Source: Streptomyces sp. HD (lineage in GTDB: Bacteria > Actinomycetota > Actinomycetes > Streptomycetales > Streptomycetaceae). From it: 64,000 nt of DNA. The translations under genes were made by a program, and so were the position numbers. Under the pieces are notes generated by a model. The model was given only the letters and a program-made list of their open reading frames with translations. It was not told the DNA's origin and searched no databases. The DNA lies in NCBI RefSeq assembly GCF_028369295.1, contig NZ_JAQMYP010000032.1, forward strand, positions 51,747 through 115,746, given 5' to 3'. Shown piece by piece: positions 51,105 to 59,781 of the stretch; the stretch's first letter is position 1; each line of letters begins with the position of its first letter.

Positions 51105-51116
51105 ATTGGATCCAAT
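51105..51116. promoter_or_regulatory. GntR-type palindrome, site 2
   Basis: ATTGGATCCAAT, perfect over 12 bp, in the 179-bp divergent region between tetR and iclR. Same core as the site in front of the acyl-CoA dehydrogenase operon. Confidence 0.6.
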
Positions 51117-51213
51117 CCGTTTACGTGTTCGCAATCCAGCAGTAGGCTCAGGCATGTCAGTTTGCGACATGTTGTCGCAACGTGCAACCGGGCGACGATG
51201 CCGGGAGGCCACT

Positions 51214-52050
51214 ATGACCACGGCTCCGACAAGCCAGGGCGCACCCATCGCCATGATCGACAGGGTGGCCTCTCTGCTTCAGGTATTCGACGGCCGATCC
51301 AGACTCACGCTGGCCGAGATCTCACGGCAGGCCGATCTGCCGCGTTCGTCGACGCATCGCATCCTGCAGCGTCTGGTCGAACTGGGCTGGGTGGAACGCG
51401 AGGGGTATCAGTACAGCCTCGGCATCCGGATGTTCGAACTGGGTTCGCAGGTCGTCCGGCGCGACCGTATCCACCGGGCATCCCTGCCGTTCATGCACGC
51501 GCTGCACCGCTTAACCGGTCTGACCGTGCACCTGAGCACCCTCGTCGCCTCGGACGTGCTGCACCTCGAACGCACCGGCGACTGGCCGGAGAACGGGGAC
51601 AGTTGGTGTCTGGGGGCCCGGCAGCCTGCCGTGCACTCGGCCGCCGGCCGGGCCCTCCTCGCCCAGCTCGCCGAGACCGACTGGCCCACCCTGGCCTTCG
51701 CGCCACCTGCCACCGTGTACGGGATCCACACACTCCGAGATCTCCGGCGCGACCTCGAGCGCGTCCGCGACCGAGGCGGCGTCGCTGTCGACTTCCAGGG
51801 CTGCGGAGCCGGGATCACCGTGGTGGCCGCCCCCGTCGGCCCATCCGGGAGCAACGTGCGCACAGCACTCTCGCTGTGCGGGCCCGTAGACGCCCTGCCG
51901 ACGCAGGAGGCCGGCGAGGCCGTACGCATGGCCGCGATGGACATCTGGTACGCCGCGTCCGGGATGCCTCGCCGAAGCCGACGCACTGGCGGGGGCGTCT
52001 CCTGTCCTCTGCGGCGCTCCGACAGGACGCCAGTCCCGTCCCACGAGTGA
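51214..52050 (+). CDS. IclR-family regulator
   Basis: 278 residues: N-terminal winged HTH (LTLAEISRQADLPRSSTHRILQ read in parts, about 32-58), LGIRMFELG linker, and IclR effector domain with GRALLAQL and GCGAGITVVAAPV. The ATG at 51214 has GGGAGG 8 nt upstream. It lies 88 nt upstream of the BVMO and in the same direction. IclR proteins commonly activate or repress adjacent aromatic/terpenoid degradation genes, so the 52-63 kb run is the natural target. About 25 C-terminal residues are polar and atypical. Confidence 0.9.
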   Translation: MTTAPTSQGAPIAMIDRVASLLQVFDGRSRLTLAEISRQADLPRSSTHRILQRLVELGWVEREGYQYSLGIRMFELGSQVVRRDRIHRASLPFMHALHRLTGLTVHLSTLVASDVLHLERTGDWPENGDSWCLGARQPAVHSAAGRALLAQLAETDWPTLAFAPPATVYGIHTLRDLRRDLERVRDRGGVAVDFQGCGAGITVVAAPVGPSGSNVRTALSLCGPVDALPTQEAGEAVRMAAMDIWYAASGMPRRSRRTGGGVSCPLRRSDRTPVPSHE

Positions 52051-52138
52051 CCTCAGCCCGACGATTCCTCGCTCGTCTCGACTTCTCTCACGGCGTTGTT
52101 CGCCACGCTCACCCACTCGCCAAGGACCCGGTACCCCG

Positions 52139-54109
52139 ATGACCTTGATATCCCCGAACCAGCCCACCTACGTCCTCTCCCCCGTCACCGACGTTGACCG
52201 GGAGGCGCTCGCAGCGGCCATAGATGTCGCCGAGCCGGGCGCGCTGCTGATGTCGCTGGTCCATGTGAGCGGAGACACGAGTCTCGTCGACGAGTTCAGG
52301 GACAAGCTCTCGGAGGCTCGCCGCCTCGCTGAGGACGAGGGACGCCCGCCGACCGTCATGGGCGAGTATCCGTCGGCGGTCGCCTCCGAGATCCGCGCCC
52401 GGGCTCGCAAACTCCTCGACGGCCCGCTGACGCCCCGTATAGCGGTCCCCGGGAACTTGCTCTTCCGGCGGATGGCCGAGGTCTGCCTGAATGACACCGT
52501 CGGCGAGGAGTACATGCCCCATCTGCGGGAGCAGGGAGGCTTTGAGGCGACGCGGCCGACCGTCACGCGGAACCGCACTCCCCCCGCGGACTTCAGCGTC
52601 GCGATCATCGGTGCCGGGATGATCGGCGTGAACGCCGCGATCAAGCTCGGCCAGGCCGGCTTCGGTTGCCGGGTCTTCGAGGAGCGCGAGGACCTCGGCG
52701 GCACGTGGTCACGCAACACCTATCCGGGGGCCGCTGTCGACACCCTGAGCCACTTCTACTCTTACTCGTTCGAGCTCAATCCCGGGTGGTCGAAGTACTA
52801 CCCGACGGGACCCGAGTATCTCGCCTACCTGCGGGGCGTGGCCGACAAGTACGACCTCCTTCCGCGCATCACCTTCTCGACCAGGGTGCTCGGCTGTACT
52901 TGGCACGAGAACGACCAGATCTGGGAGATCACCGTCCAGCACAGGGACGGCACCGTCCGGACGCATCGCGCCAACGCCGTGGTCACGGCCACGGGCGTAC
53001 TGAACGGACCGTCGATCCCCGACATCGACGGAGCGAGCTCGTTCGCGGGCGAGATGATGCACACGGCGGAGTGGCGCCCGGATGTCGACCTGTTCGGCAA
53101 GCGCGTGGTCGTCCTCGGCGCGGGCTGTACGGCCGTCCAGGTCGTCGCCGACATCGCCGACCAGGTGGAGTCTCTGGACGTCGTGGCACGCCAGCCGCAC
53201 TGGGTGATCCCCGAGCGGAAGGTCTCCGCCGAAGTACCCGACGGGATGCGGTGGGCGCTGGAGAACATTCCCTACTTCCACCAGTGGTTCCGGACCAAGA
53301 CGTACTGGTGGGCCGCGGACAAGGGCTGGCCTGTTCCCCGTATCGACGAGGAGTGGTACGCCACGCACGTCTCGGCCTCTCCGGCCAACGACGCGGTGAT
53401 GCAGGTCTGCCTGCGGTACCTGGACGAGGCGTTCGCCGACCGTCCCGACCTCAAGGAGAAGCTGACGCCGGACTTCCCCCCGTTTGCCAAACGGATCGTG
53501 AAGGACCCCGGCTTCTTCCAAGCCGTCAAACGAGACAACGTATCGGTGCACCGAGCGTCCTTCCAGAAGATCCGCCCCGACGGTGTCGTCACGACGGAGG
53601 GGAGGTTCATCGCGGCGGACGTCATCATCTGGGCCACCGGTTTCAAGCTCGAATACCTCGGATTCCTGGATGTCGTGGGCCGCGGTGGCATCAGGCTCAG
53701 CGACGAGTGGGCCGACCAGAACCCGCGGGCGTACCTGGGCATCACCGTTCCCGGCTTCCCCAACCTCTTCGTCACGGCGGGCCCGAACGCCGCACCCAAC
53801 CACGGGGGCGGCCACAACGTCACGAGCGAGGAACACGTCAACTACGTCGTCGAAAGCCTCCAGTACCTGATCGAGAACGACTTCACCTCGTTGGAGCCAA
53901 CCCGGGAGGCCACCGACACGTACAACCGCCGCGTCGACGACGAGCTCGACAAGACGGTCTGGAAGCACGGCGGCACGGCAAACGGCTACTACCGCAACAG
54001 GGCCGGGCGCGCGTGGGTCAGCTGCCCGTGGCGTCTGGTCGACTACTGGGCCATGCTGCGCGCGCCCGACCCGGCGGACTACGTCTTCTCCGCACGCGCC
54101 GAGAACTGA
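52139..54109 (+). CDS. Flavin-containing Baeyer-Villiger-type monooxygenase
   Basis: 656 residues. An N-terminal extension of about 150 residues precedes the FAD motif GAGMIG (158-163), then EEREDLGGTW, the BVMO fingerprint F302-A-G-E-M-M-H308-T-A-E-W312, and NADPH-binding GAGCTA (327-332). The last fingerprint position is Arg rather than Pro/Asp. The size and N-terminal extension recall 4-hydroxyacetophenone monooxygenase-type BVMOs. It should insert oxygen next to a ketone to give an ester or lactone, which neighbouring esterases and the SMP-30 lactonase could open. Confidence 0.9.
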   Translation: MTLISPNQPTYVLSPVTDVDREALAAAIDVAEPGALLMSLVHVSGDTSLVDEFRDKLSEARRLAEDEGRPPTVMGEYPSAVASEIRARARKLLDGPLTPRIAVPGNLLFRRMAEVCLNDTVGEEYMPHLREQGGFEATRPTVTRNRTPPADFSVAIIGAGMIGVNAAIKLGQAGFGCRVFEEREDLGGTWSRNTYPGAAVDTLSHFYSYSFELNPGWSKYYPTGPEYLAYLRGVADKYDLLPRITFSTRVLGCTWHENDQIWEITVQHRDGTVRTHRANAVVTATGVLNGPSIPDIDGASSFAGEMMHTAEWRPDVDLFGKRVVVLGAGCTAVQVVADIADQVESLDVVARQPHWVIPERKVSAEVPDGMRWALENIPYFHQWFRTKTYWWAADKGWPVPRIDEEWYATHVSASPANDAVMQVCLRYLDEAFADRPDLKEKLTPDFPPFAKRIVKDPGFFQAVKRDNVSVHRASFQKIRPDGVVTTEGRFIAADVIIWATGFKLEYLGFLDVVGRGGIRLSDEWADQNPRAYLGITVPGFPNLFVTAGPNAAPNHGGGHNVTSEEHVNYVVESLQYLIENDFTSLEPTREATDTYNRRVDDELDKTVWKHGGTANGYYRNRAGRAWVSCPWRLVDYWAMLRAPDPADYVFSARAEN

Positions 54110-54120
54110 TCGCCGTCGCA

Positions 54121-54146
54121 GGCCGTCGGGACGGGCAGCGACGGCC
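54121..54146. terminator. Bidirectional hairpin between BVMO and crotonase
   Basis: GGCCGTCG and CGACGGCC arms with a 10-nt loop, in the 44-bp gap between convergent genes. Likely a shared terminator. Confidence 0.55.
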
Positions 54147-54153
54147 CTCGTCG

Positions 54154-54975
54154 TCATTCCCCGCGGAACACCGGCGGTCGCCGCTCAACACTCGCCGCGA
54201 TGCCTTCGGCGCAGTCGCGGGTCGCCCACAGGCGGGCCTGCTCGGACAGCTCGTGTGCCAGCGCGTCACCGACCCTGCGCGAAAGGTCGCCACGCAGCGT
54301 CGAGCGGATCGACCTGACGGCGAGGGGTGCCGCGGCAGCCAGCCGTCGCGCCCACTCCAGAGCCGCCTCGCGCTGCGCGCCGGGGCCGGACAGCCGATCG
54401 ACGAGCCCCATCGCGTGGGCCTCCTCACCCCTGACCGCCCGGCCGGTCAGCAGCATGTCCGTGGCGGCCTGTCGGCCGACGAGTTCCGGCAGCGTCACGC
54501 TCAGCCCGAAGCCCTGGTGGAAGCCCAACAGCGCGAAGTTGGCGACAAAGCGCGCGCCTGCGTCGGCGACGCGGAAGTCGGCCGCGCAGGCCAGGCCCAG
54601 ACCGCCGCCCACAGCCGCGCCCTGCACGGCGGCGACGATCGGGACCCCGATCTCGAAGAGCTGCGCGGCGCGGCGGTAAAGGCGCTCCGACACTCCTACC
54701 CGGTCCTGGTCGAAACCGCCTCCGTTACCGAAGTTCGCGCCAGCGCAGAAGTGCTTGCCCTCGGCGGCGAGCACGATGGCTCGACACTGTGGGTCCTCGT
54801 CGAGTGCGCGGGCGGCGTCGACGATCCGGCCGATCAGGTGCTCGTCGAAGTAGTTGGCGGGCGGCCTTCGCATGACAAGAAGCCCGACGCCGTCCTCGAG
54901 CGTGACCGAGAGGTCCCGTCCTTGCACTTCCTTGGTCTGAGCGTCGGCGTCTGGTGTCACGGAAGCGGCCTCCAT
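54154..54975 (-). CDS. Crotonase-family protein (enoyl-CoA hydratase/isomerase-like)
   Basis: 273 residues from the ATG at 54975 (MEAASVTP). Oxyanion-hole sequences FCAGANF and GAAVGGGLGLACAADF are intact. At the second active-site stretch it has VANFALLGFHQGFG where hydratases show a PE (Glu) motif, so classical hydratase chemistry is doubtful. Isomerase, hydrolase or C-C lyase activity is possible. It is the only gene on the minus strand in the 51-63.5 kb run. The long N-terminal frame to 55413 is a shadow. Confidence 0.85.
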   Translation of the reverse strand: MEAASVTPDADAQTKEVQGRDLSVTLEDGVGLLVMRRPPANYFDEHLIGRIVDAARALDEDPQCRAIVLAAEGKHFCAGANFGNGGGFDQDRVGVSERLYRRAAQLFEIGVPIVAAVQGAAVGGGLGLACAADFRVADAGARFVANFALLGFHQGFGLSVTLPELVGRQAATDMLLTGRAVRGEEAHAMGLVDRLSGPGAQREAALEWARRLAAAAPLAVRSIRSTLRGDLSRRVGDALAHELSEQARLWATRDCAEGIAASVERRPPVFRGE

Positions 54976-55162
54976 GTCGGCGAGGACTACGGTCGGCTTC
55001 CAAAATCCCCCGGATGAAGGGCCCTCACGCAGGAGGTGTCCGGTGAGTGGACGTTCGCTCCGGTGGCGGGCCGCTCCGGGCGCACAGTCGGTCGCGGGGG
55101 CTCGGACCCCGCGCCGCATTTGACACCGGCTCGTTCCGCCATCCACCGAGGGCAGGAGAGAC

Positions 55163-55587
55163 ATGCAACTCCCCCAGACGGACCCGAAGGACACACCGGA
55201 CGTCTCCAGGATCGTGAACGTCCTCAACGCGTTCGCCCGCATGGCCGACGAAGGCACCGTGGCGCAGATGGGCGAGTTGCTCGCCGACGACGTGGAGTGG
55301 CACATGACCGGTACGGCTTGGCGGGGACACACGGAGGTCCTCGAAGGGCTGGGCGGGATGCGTGCTCTTGGCCACGCCGGCCCCGGCTCCGGCAACAGGC
55401 ACATCGTCACCAACCAGGAGGTGTATGTCGAGGCTGAGCACGCCCGGGCGTTCTCCTCCTTCCTCCTGGTCTCCTGGTCTCCTGTGCCGCCCCGGCCTCG
55501 ATCCTGGTCACGGGTTCCTATCGCGACGAATTGCGGCGCTGTGAGGACGGCCGATGGCTGCTGGTGAAGCGTGACGTGTCGGTCTGA
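55163..55587 (+). pseudogene. SnoaL/NTF2-like protein, frameshifted by an 8-bp duplication
   Basis: The first 100 residues are a normal NTF2-like fold protein (VNVLNAFARMADEGTVAQMG, DDVEWHMTGTAWRGH). At 55467-55482 the 8-mer TGGTCTCC occurs twice in tandem and throws the frame. Removing one copy restores FLLVSCAAPASILVTGSYRD, ELRRCEDGRWLLVKRDVSV and a stop at 55585, the expected end of the fold. As written the protein ends with an unrelated tail at 55567. Intact members are ketosteroid-isomerase-like enzymes or small binding proteins. It could be a recent mutation, phase variation or a sequencing error. Confidence 0.75.
55467..55482 (+). repeat. Tandem 8-bp duplication
   Basis: TGGTCTCC at 55467-55474 repeated at 55475-55482, inside the SnoaL-like gene. 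It causes the frameshift described for that gene. Confidence 0.9.
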
Positions 55588-55730
55588 CAGCGCCGGCCGG
55601 AAAGCCGTCCACTCACCGGAACAGCGCGCCGGAGTGCCCCTACACCGGGCCTAGCGTCAACACCGAGCAGCGGGGCCGCGGTTGCGGCATTACGCAAGGC
55701 CCTCACCCGCACGTCGCCCAAGGAGAGCCG

Positions 55731-56888
55731 ATGACCGCCTTGGCCACCCATGACCCACGCATCACGAAAGCCCTCGAACGTTCCCTGGAACTGGGCGAGA
55801 CCGGCATCGCCGTGGCCGCCTACCACCGTGGCGAGCTGATCGTCGACGCCGTGGCGGGTCTCGCCGACGTCGAGCGCGGCACACCGGTCGACGAGCGCAC
55901 TCTCTTCCCGGTGTTCTCCGTGACCAAAGGGGTCACGGCGACGGCGCTCCACCTGCAGGCCGAGCGCGGGTTGGTGGACCTGCGGGCTCCCATCGCGCGG
56001 TACTGGCCCGAGTTCGCCGCCCACGGCAAGGAGACGATCACGGTCGAGCAGGCGCTGTCGCACCGCGCGGGGATCCCACAGATGCCCGAGGGTGTCACGC
56101 CGGACCTGATGGCGGACTGGGAGTGGATGACGAGCCGCATCGCCGAGTTCAGGCCGGTCTTCGAGCCGGGCACCACCAGCGCGTACCACGTGCTCGTGTG
56201 GGGGTGGATCATCGGTGAGGTCGTGCTCCGCACGGACCCGGCGCACCGTCCCTTCGACGTCTTCGTCGCGGAGGAGATCTGTACGCCCCTGGGTGTCGAG
56301 AACTTCCATCTCGGCGTTCCCGACCCCGACTTGGGGCGTGTGGCCACGCTGTACGGCGGTAACGAGTTCGGGACCGTCGACGATCACAACGTCAGCCCGC
56401 CGGCGGTCTTCCCGGGATCCGACGCCCACAACCAGCGCACCGTGCAACAGGCCGTGGACCCCGGAGCGGGCGCGATCGCCACCGCCGGTTCCGTGGCCCG
56501 GATCTTCGCGATGCTCGCCGAGGGGGGTGAACTCGACGGTACCCGGCTGCTCTCACCGCACCGGGTGGCCACCTTCACCCGGCCGCGCCAGGACCCGCAC
56601 GCCCCGGACCGGATCCTGACCATCCCGGTCTGGTTCGGCGCGAACGGGTTCTGGCTCGGCGGCGAACCGGAGGCATCCGATCCGCTGGTCGGCGACCACC
56701 GCGACATCATCTACAGCCCCGGCGCGGGAGGCTCCGTCGCGTGGGCCGACCTCCGTGACCGGGTTGCCGTCGCGATCTGCCACAACAACATGGACACCCC
56801 GGCAATCCAGAGTCCCGAGCGGACGTTCGCACCCGTCGCACGAGCCGTCCGCGAGATCGTCGCCGAACATGAAGGGAACGGCCGATGA
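55731..56888 (+). CDS. Serine hydrolase, class C beta-lactamase/EstB type
   Basis: 385 residues with the SxxK motif in FSVTKG (about residue 63), a Tyr in SAYHVL in place of the YxN of true beta-lactamases, and a late GAGGS in the KTG position. This combination marks EstB-like esterases rather than antibiotic hydrolases. The ATG at 55731 has AAGGAGAG upstream. It overlaps the following SDR in ATGA. In context it may open a lactone or ester produced by the BVMO. No signal peptide is seen. Confidence 0.9.
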   Translation: MTALATHDPRITKALERSLELGETGIAVAAYHRGELIVDAVAGLADVERGTPVDERTLFPVFSVTKGVTATALHLQAERGLVDLRAPIARYWPEFAAHGKETITVEQALSHRAGIPQMPEGVTPDLMADWEWMTSRIAEFRPVFEPGTTSAYHVLVWGWIIGEVVLRTDPAHRPFDVFVAEEICTPLGVENFHLGVPDPDLGRVATLYGGNEFGTVDDHNVSPPAVFPGSDAHNQRTVQQAVDPGAGAIATAGSVARIFAMLAEGGELDGTRLLSPHRVATFTRPRQDPHAPDRILTIPVWFGANGFWLGGEPEASDPLVGDHRDIIYSPGAGGSVAWADLRDRVAVAICHNNMDTPAIQSPERTFAPVARAVREIVAEHEGNGR

Positions 56889-57748
56889 CTTCCGCACAGG
56901 AGTTGTTCGGCGGGGGCATCGCCGTGATCACCGGGGCCGGTGCCGGCGTCGGAGCGGGTCTGGCCCGTTACGCCGCACGCGAGCTCGGCATGACCGTGGT
57001 GCTGGCCGACGTCGACACCCGTGCCATCGCCGAGCTGCGTGCCGAGCTGGAGGCCGTCGGCGCCCGCGTTCTCGACGTGACCTGCGACGTGCGTGACCCT
57101 CAGGCCCTGGAACGGCTGGCGGAACGCACGATCGCCGAGGCCGGTCCTGTCAGGCTGCTGGTCAACAACGCCGGAGTCGAGCAGTTCGGGTATCTGTGGG
57201 ATACGCCGGTGCCGAACTGGGAGCGGCTTCTCGCCATCAACATCAGCGGTGTCTTCCACGGCATCAAGGCGTTTCTGCCCCGGATGACGGCCGAGCCGGG
57301 GCAGTCCTGGGTCTGGCACCTCTCCTCGGTGGGCGGGGTCAGCGCGAGTCCACTGCAGGCGCCGTACATCATGAGCAAGCACGCCGTCCTGGCCCTGACC
57401 GAATGCCTGCACCAGGAGGTCGAGCTCGCCGGGCACGCTCATCACGTGCATGTCCAGGCGGTCCTGTCGGGCGCGGTGGCGTCGGACATCTTCGAGTCCG
57501 CCGGTGCCGTCGAAGACAGCGACATCGCCGCTGCGGAAGACCACCGCGCCGCGATGCTGAGGATCAAGGCGCAGGCGATGGACCCGGTGGACGCTGCGAG
57601 GGTGTTCTTCGACCAGGCGGCCGAGGGTGAGTTCTATCTGCGGTCCCAGCCCTTCGTCGCCGACGCCATGGCAGCGCGGGCCGACGTCCTGACGCATCGC
57701 CGTGCCCCGCTCCTCATCCGCGGCGACTACGCCGTTCTCGCGAACTGA
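56885..57748 (+). CDS. SDR-family oxidoreductase
   Basis: A 287-residue SDR: TGAGAGVG near residues 16-23, NNAG, Ser in HLSSVGG, and YIMSK as catalytic Tyr/Lys. The ATG overlaps the esterase stop, so the two are translationally coupled. The longer C-terminal part (ADVLTHRRAPLL) is typical of the group that includes actinobacterial 'SDR family NAD(P)-dependent' enzymes of terpenoid degradation. Likely alcohol/ketone interconversion of a pathway intermediate. Confidence 0.9.
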   Translation: MTSAQELFGGGIAVITGAGAGVGAGLARYAARELGMTVVLADVDTRAIAELRAELEAVGARVLDVTCDVRDPQALERLAERTIAEAGPVRLLVNNAGVEQFGYLWDTPVPNWERLLAINISGVFHGIKAFLPRMTAEPGQSWVWHLSSVGGVSASPLQAPYIMSKHAVLALTECLHQEVELAGHAHHVHVQAVLSGAVASDIFESAGAVEDSDIAAAEDHRAAMLRIKAQAMDPVDAARVFFDQAAEGEFYLRSQPFVADAMAARADVLTHRRAPLLIRGDYAVLAN

Positions 57749-57773
57749 GCCGCCACCGACGCCGGAGACCACC

Positions 57774-58724
57774 ATGTGCCCTCAGCTTCCCCCGCTGGAC
57801 CCGGACGCCGCGGCGATCGCCGCCGCCGTCGCCGACACGCCGCCGATGCGCAAGCGCGGCATCGCCGCCCTGCGCGAAGACCTCGAAGCCATGCCCTTCC
57901 CGAAGGGCCTGCCGGTCATGGCCGAGACCAAGGATCTCCGGATCGACGGCCCCTGGGGGGAGATCCCGCTGCGAATCCACCGTCCCTCCCTCGGCGACCG
58001 GGCGCCGGTGCTGGTGTATTTGCACGGCGGCGGCATGTGCATGGGCTCCAACCACTCCTTCGAGCCACTCGCTCGTCATTTCGCCCACAGCAGTGGGGCC
58101 ACGGTCGTGTCCGTGGAATACCACCTGGCCCCCGAATCTCCGCCCCCCGCACAGTTCGACGACGCCTACGCCGCCACGCTCTGGACCGCCGAACACGCCG
58201 ACGACATCGGAAGCGACCCCGACCGGCTCGTCGTCATCGGCGACAGCGCCGGAGGCACGCTGGCCGCCGCCGTGGCCCTCGCGGCACGCGATCGAAGCGG
58301 CCCGGCGATCAGCTGCCAGGTCCTCGTCTATCCCGGCCTCGACCGAGACCTGGGGGCCCGGTCGATCACCGAGTGCGCCGACGCGCCGATCCTGAGCCGG
58401 GACGACGTGTTGTTCCTCAACGAGACAGCCGACGGCGGCCAGGGCTACCCGGACAGCCCGTACCGCATCCCGGCCTACGCCCACGACCTCACCGGTCTGC
58501 CCCCGGCCATCGTGGTGACGGCGGAGTGCGATCCGCTCCGGGACTGGGCTGAGAGGTATGCCGCCCGGCTGCGCGAGGCCCGCGTGCAGACCACTCTCAC
58601 GCGTTACCCGGGCTCTTACCACGGCTTCCTCATGCAGTCCGACCACCTGGCCAGGGGGCGGCTCGCCGTCGCCGAGATCGGCGGGCTGCTGCGGGCCAAG
58701 TTCGCTCATCCGCTGCCCTTCTGA
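57774..58724 (+). CDS. Alpha/beta hydrolase, HSL-type esterase
   Basis: 316 residues: YLHGGGMCMG, EYHLAPESPPPA, nucleophile GDSAGG, acid in TAECDPL, His in SYHGFLM. All catalytic features of the HSL family are intact. The ATG at 57774 follows GGAGACCACC. It lies 25 nt after the SDR in a co-directional run. Probably hydrolyses an ester or lactone intermediate. Confidence 0.92.
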   Translation: MCPQLPPLDPDAAAIAAAVADTPPMRKRGIAALREDLEAMPFPKGLPVMAETKDLRIDGPWGEIPLRIHRPSLGDRAPVLVYLHGGGMCMGSNHSFEPLARHFAHSSGATVVSVEYHLAPESPPPAQFDDAYAATLWTAEHADDIGSDPDRLVVIGDSAGGTLAAAVALAARDRSGPAISCQVLVYPGLDRDLGARSITECADAPILSRDDVLFLNETADGGQGYPDSPYRIPAYAHDLTGLPPAIVVTAECDPLRDWAERYAARLREARVQTTLTRYPGSYHGFLMQSDHLARGRLAVAEIGGLLRAKFAHPLPF

Positions 58725-58790
58725 CCAACGCCGCCCGTCCCCCGTCACTCCGCATCCACCACCCGCTGCCAGCCCGTGCCAGGAGGAACC

Positions 58791-59717
58791 GTGACCGACA
58801 CCGCCGTCGACCCGTTCGCCGACGCCCGCCCGCTCACACCCCACAAGCTGTCGAGCGGGTTCACCTGGGCCGAGTGCCCGCGGTGGCACGACGGGGCCTT
58901 CTGGTTCAGTGACATGTACGCCCACCGCATCCTGCGCCTCGACGCCGACGGGACGCCGCACACAGTGCTCGACCTCTCCCGGCGCGCCTCGGTGAACGGA
59001 GTCGAAGTCATCCCGGGCGGGTTCGGCTGGCTCCCCGACGGCACGCTGATCGTCACCTCCATGCACGAGCGGCTCGTCCTCGCCTACGACGGGGTGCGGC
59101 TGACGGAGTACGCCGACCTGCGCGACCTGGCGACCGGGTCGATCAACGACATGGTCGTCGACGGCGACGGCCGCGCCTACGTCACCCAGCTCGGCTTCGA
59201 CCTGTTCGCCGGCGAGGCTCCGCGCGAGTCCGCGCTGCTCGTCGTGGAACCCGACGGCGCGTCCCGAGCCCTCACCGAGCTGGACGGCTTCATGGGCGCC
59301 AACGGCATCGCAGTCACCGCCGACGGCCGCCACGTGCTGACCGCGGAGGCCTTCGCCGACCGCATCACTGTCATGGACCGCGACGAGCAGGGTCGCCTGA
59401 GCGGGCGGCGGATCTTCGCCACGACACCGTCCCTGCCGGACGGCATCTGCCTGGACGACGACGGAGGCGTCTGGGCGGGGCTGCCCTCGGTGCCCGCCGT
59501 GGCACGGTTCACCGCCGGAGGTGCGATCACCGACGTGATCCGCTTCGACGTCACCGAGGCCCTGCCGCCCGCCTGCGTTCTTGGCGGCGAAGGCCGCCGG
59601 ACCCTGTTCGTCTGCGCCGGCCTGGACGTTCTGGACTGGGAGGAATCCCGCAAGAACCGCAACGGGACCGTCTGGCAGGTCCCGGTCCAGGCGAGCGGCG
59701 GAGCCAACCGCCCCTGA
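58791..59717 (+). CDS. SMP-30/gluconolactonase-family lactonase
   Basis: 308 residues forming a six-bladed beta-propeller: EcPRWHDGAFWFSD at the start supplies a metal-binding Glu, GANGIAVTADG an Asn, and LPDGICLDDDGGVWAG an Asp. The GTG at 58791 has AGGAGG 4 nt upstream; the ATG at 58776 lacks a site. The enzyme should open a lactone ring with a divalent metal. Next to a BVMO and P450, the lactone could derive from the aglycone; a sugar lactone from dehydrogenated glucose is the alternative. Confidence 0.92.
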   Translation: MTDTAVDPFADARPLTPHKLSSGFTWAECPRWHDGAFWFSDMYAHRILRLDADGTPHTVLDLSRRASVNGVEVIPGGFGWLPDGTLIVTSMHERLVLAYDGVRLTEYADLRDLATGSINDMVVDGDGRAYVTQLGFDLFAGEAPRESALLVVEPDGASRALTELDGFMGANGIAVTADGRHVLTAEAFADRITVMDRDEQGRLSGRRIFATTPSLPDGICLDDDGGVWAGLPSVPAVARFTAGGAITDVIRFDVTEALPPACVLGGEGRRTLFVCAGLDVLDWEESRKNRNGTVWQVPVQASGGANRP

Positions 59718-59781
59718 CAACAGCTCGCGCAAGGGGGCCGGCCAGCGGCGCGGCGCCCACCGATCAGTTGGGACCTGATAC

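Noticed and set aside
55731..56888. Antibiotic-resistance beta-lactamase
   Set aside because: SxxK is present but the YxN motif and signal peptide of class C beta-lactamases are absent; EstB-like esterase is more likely.
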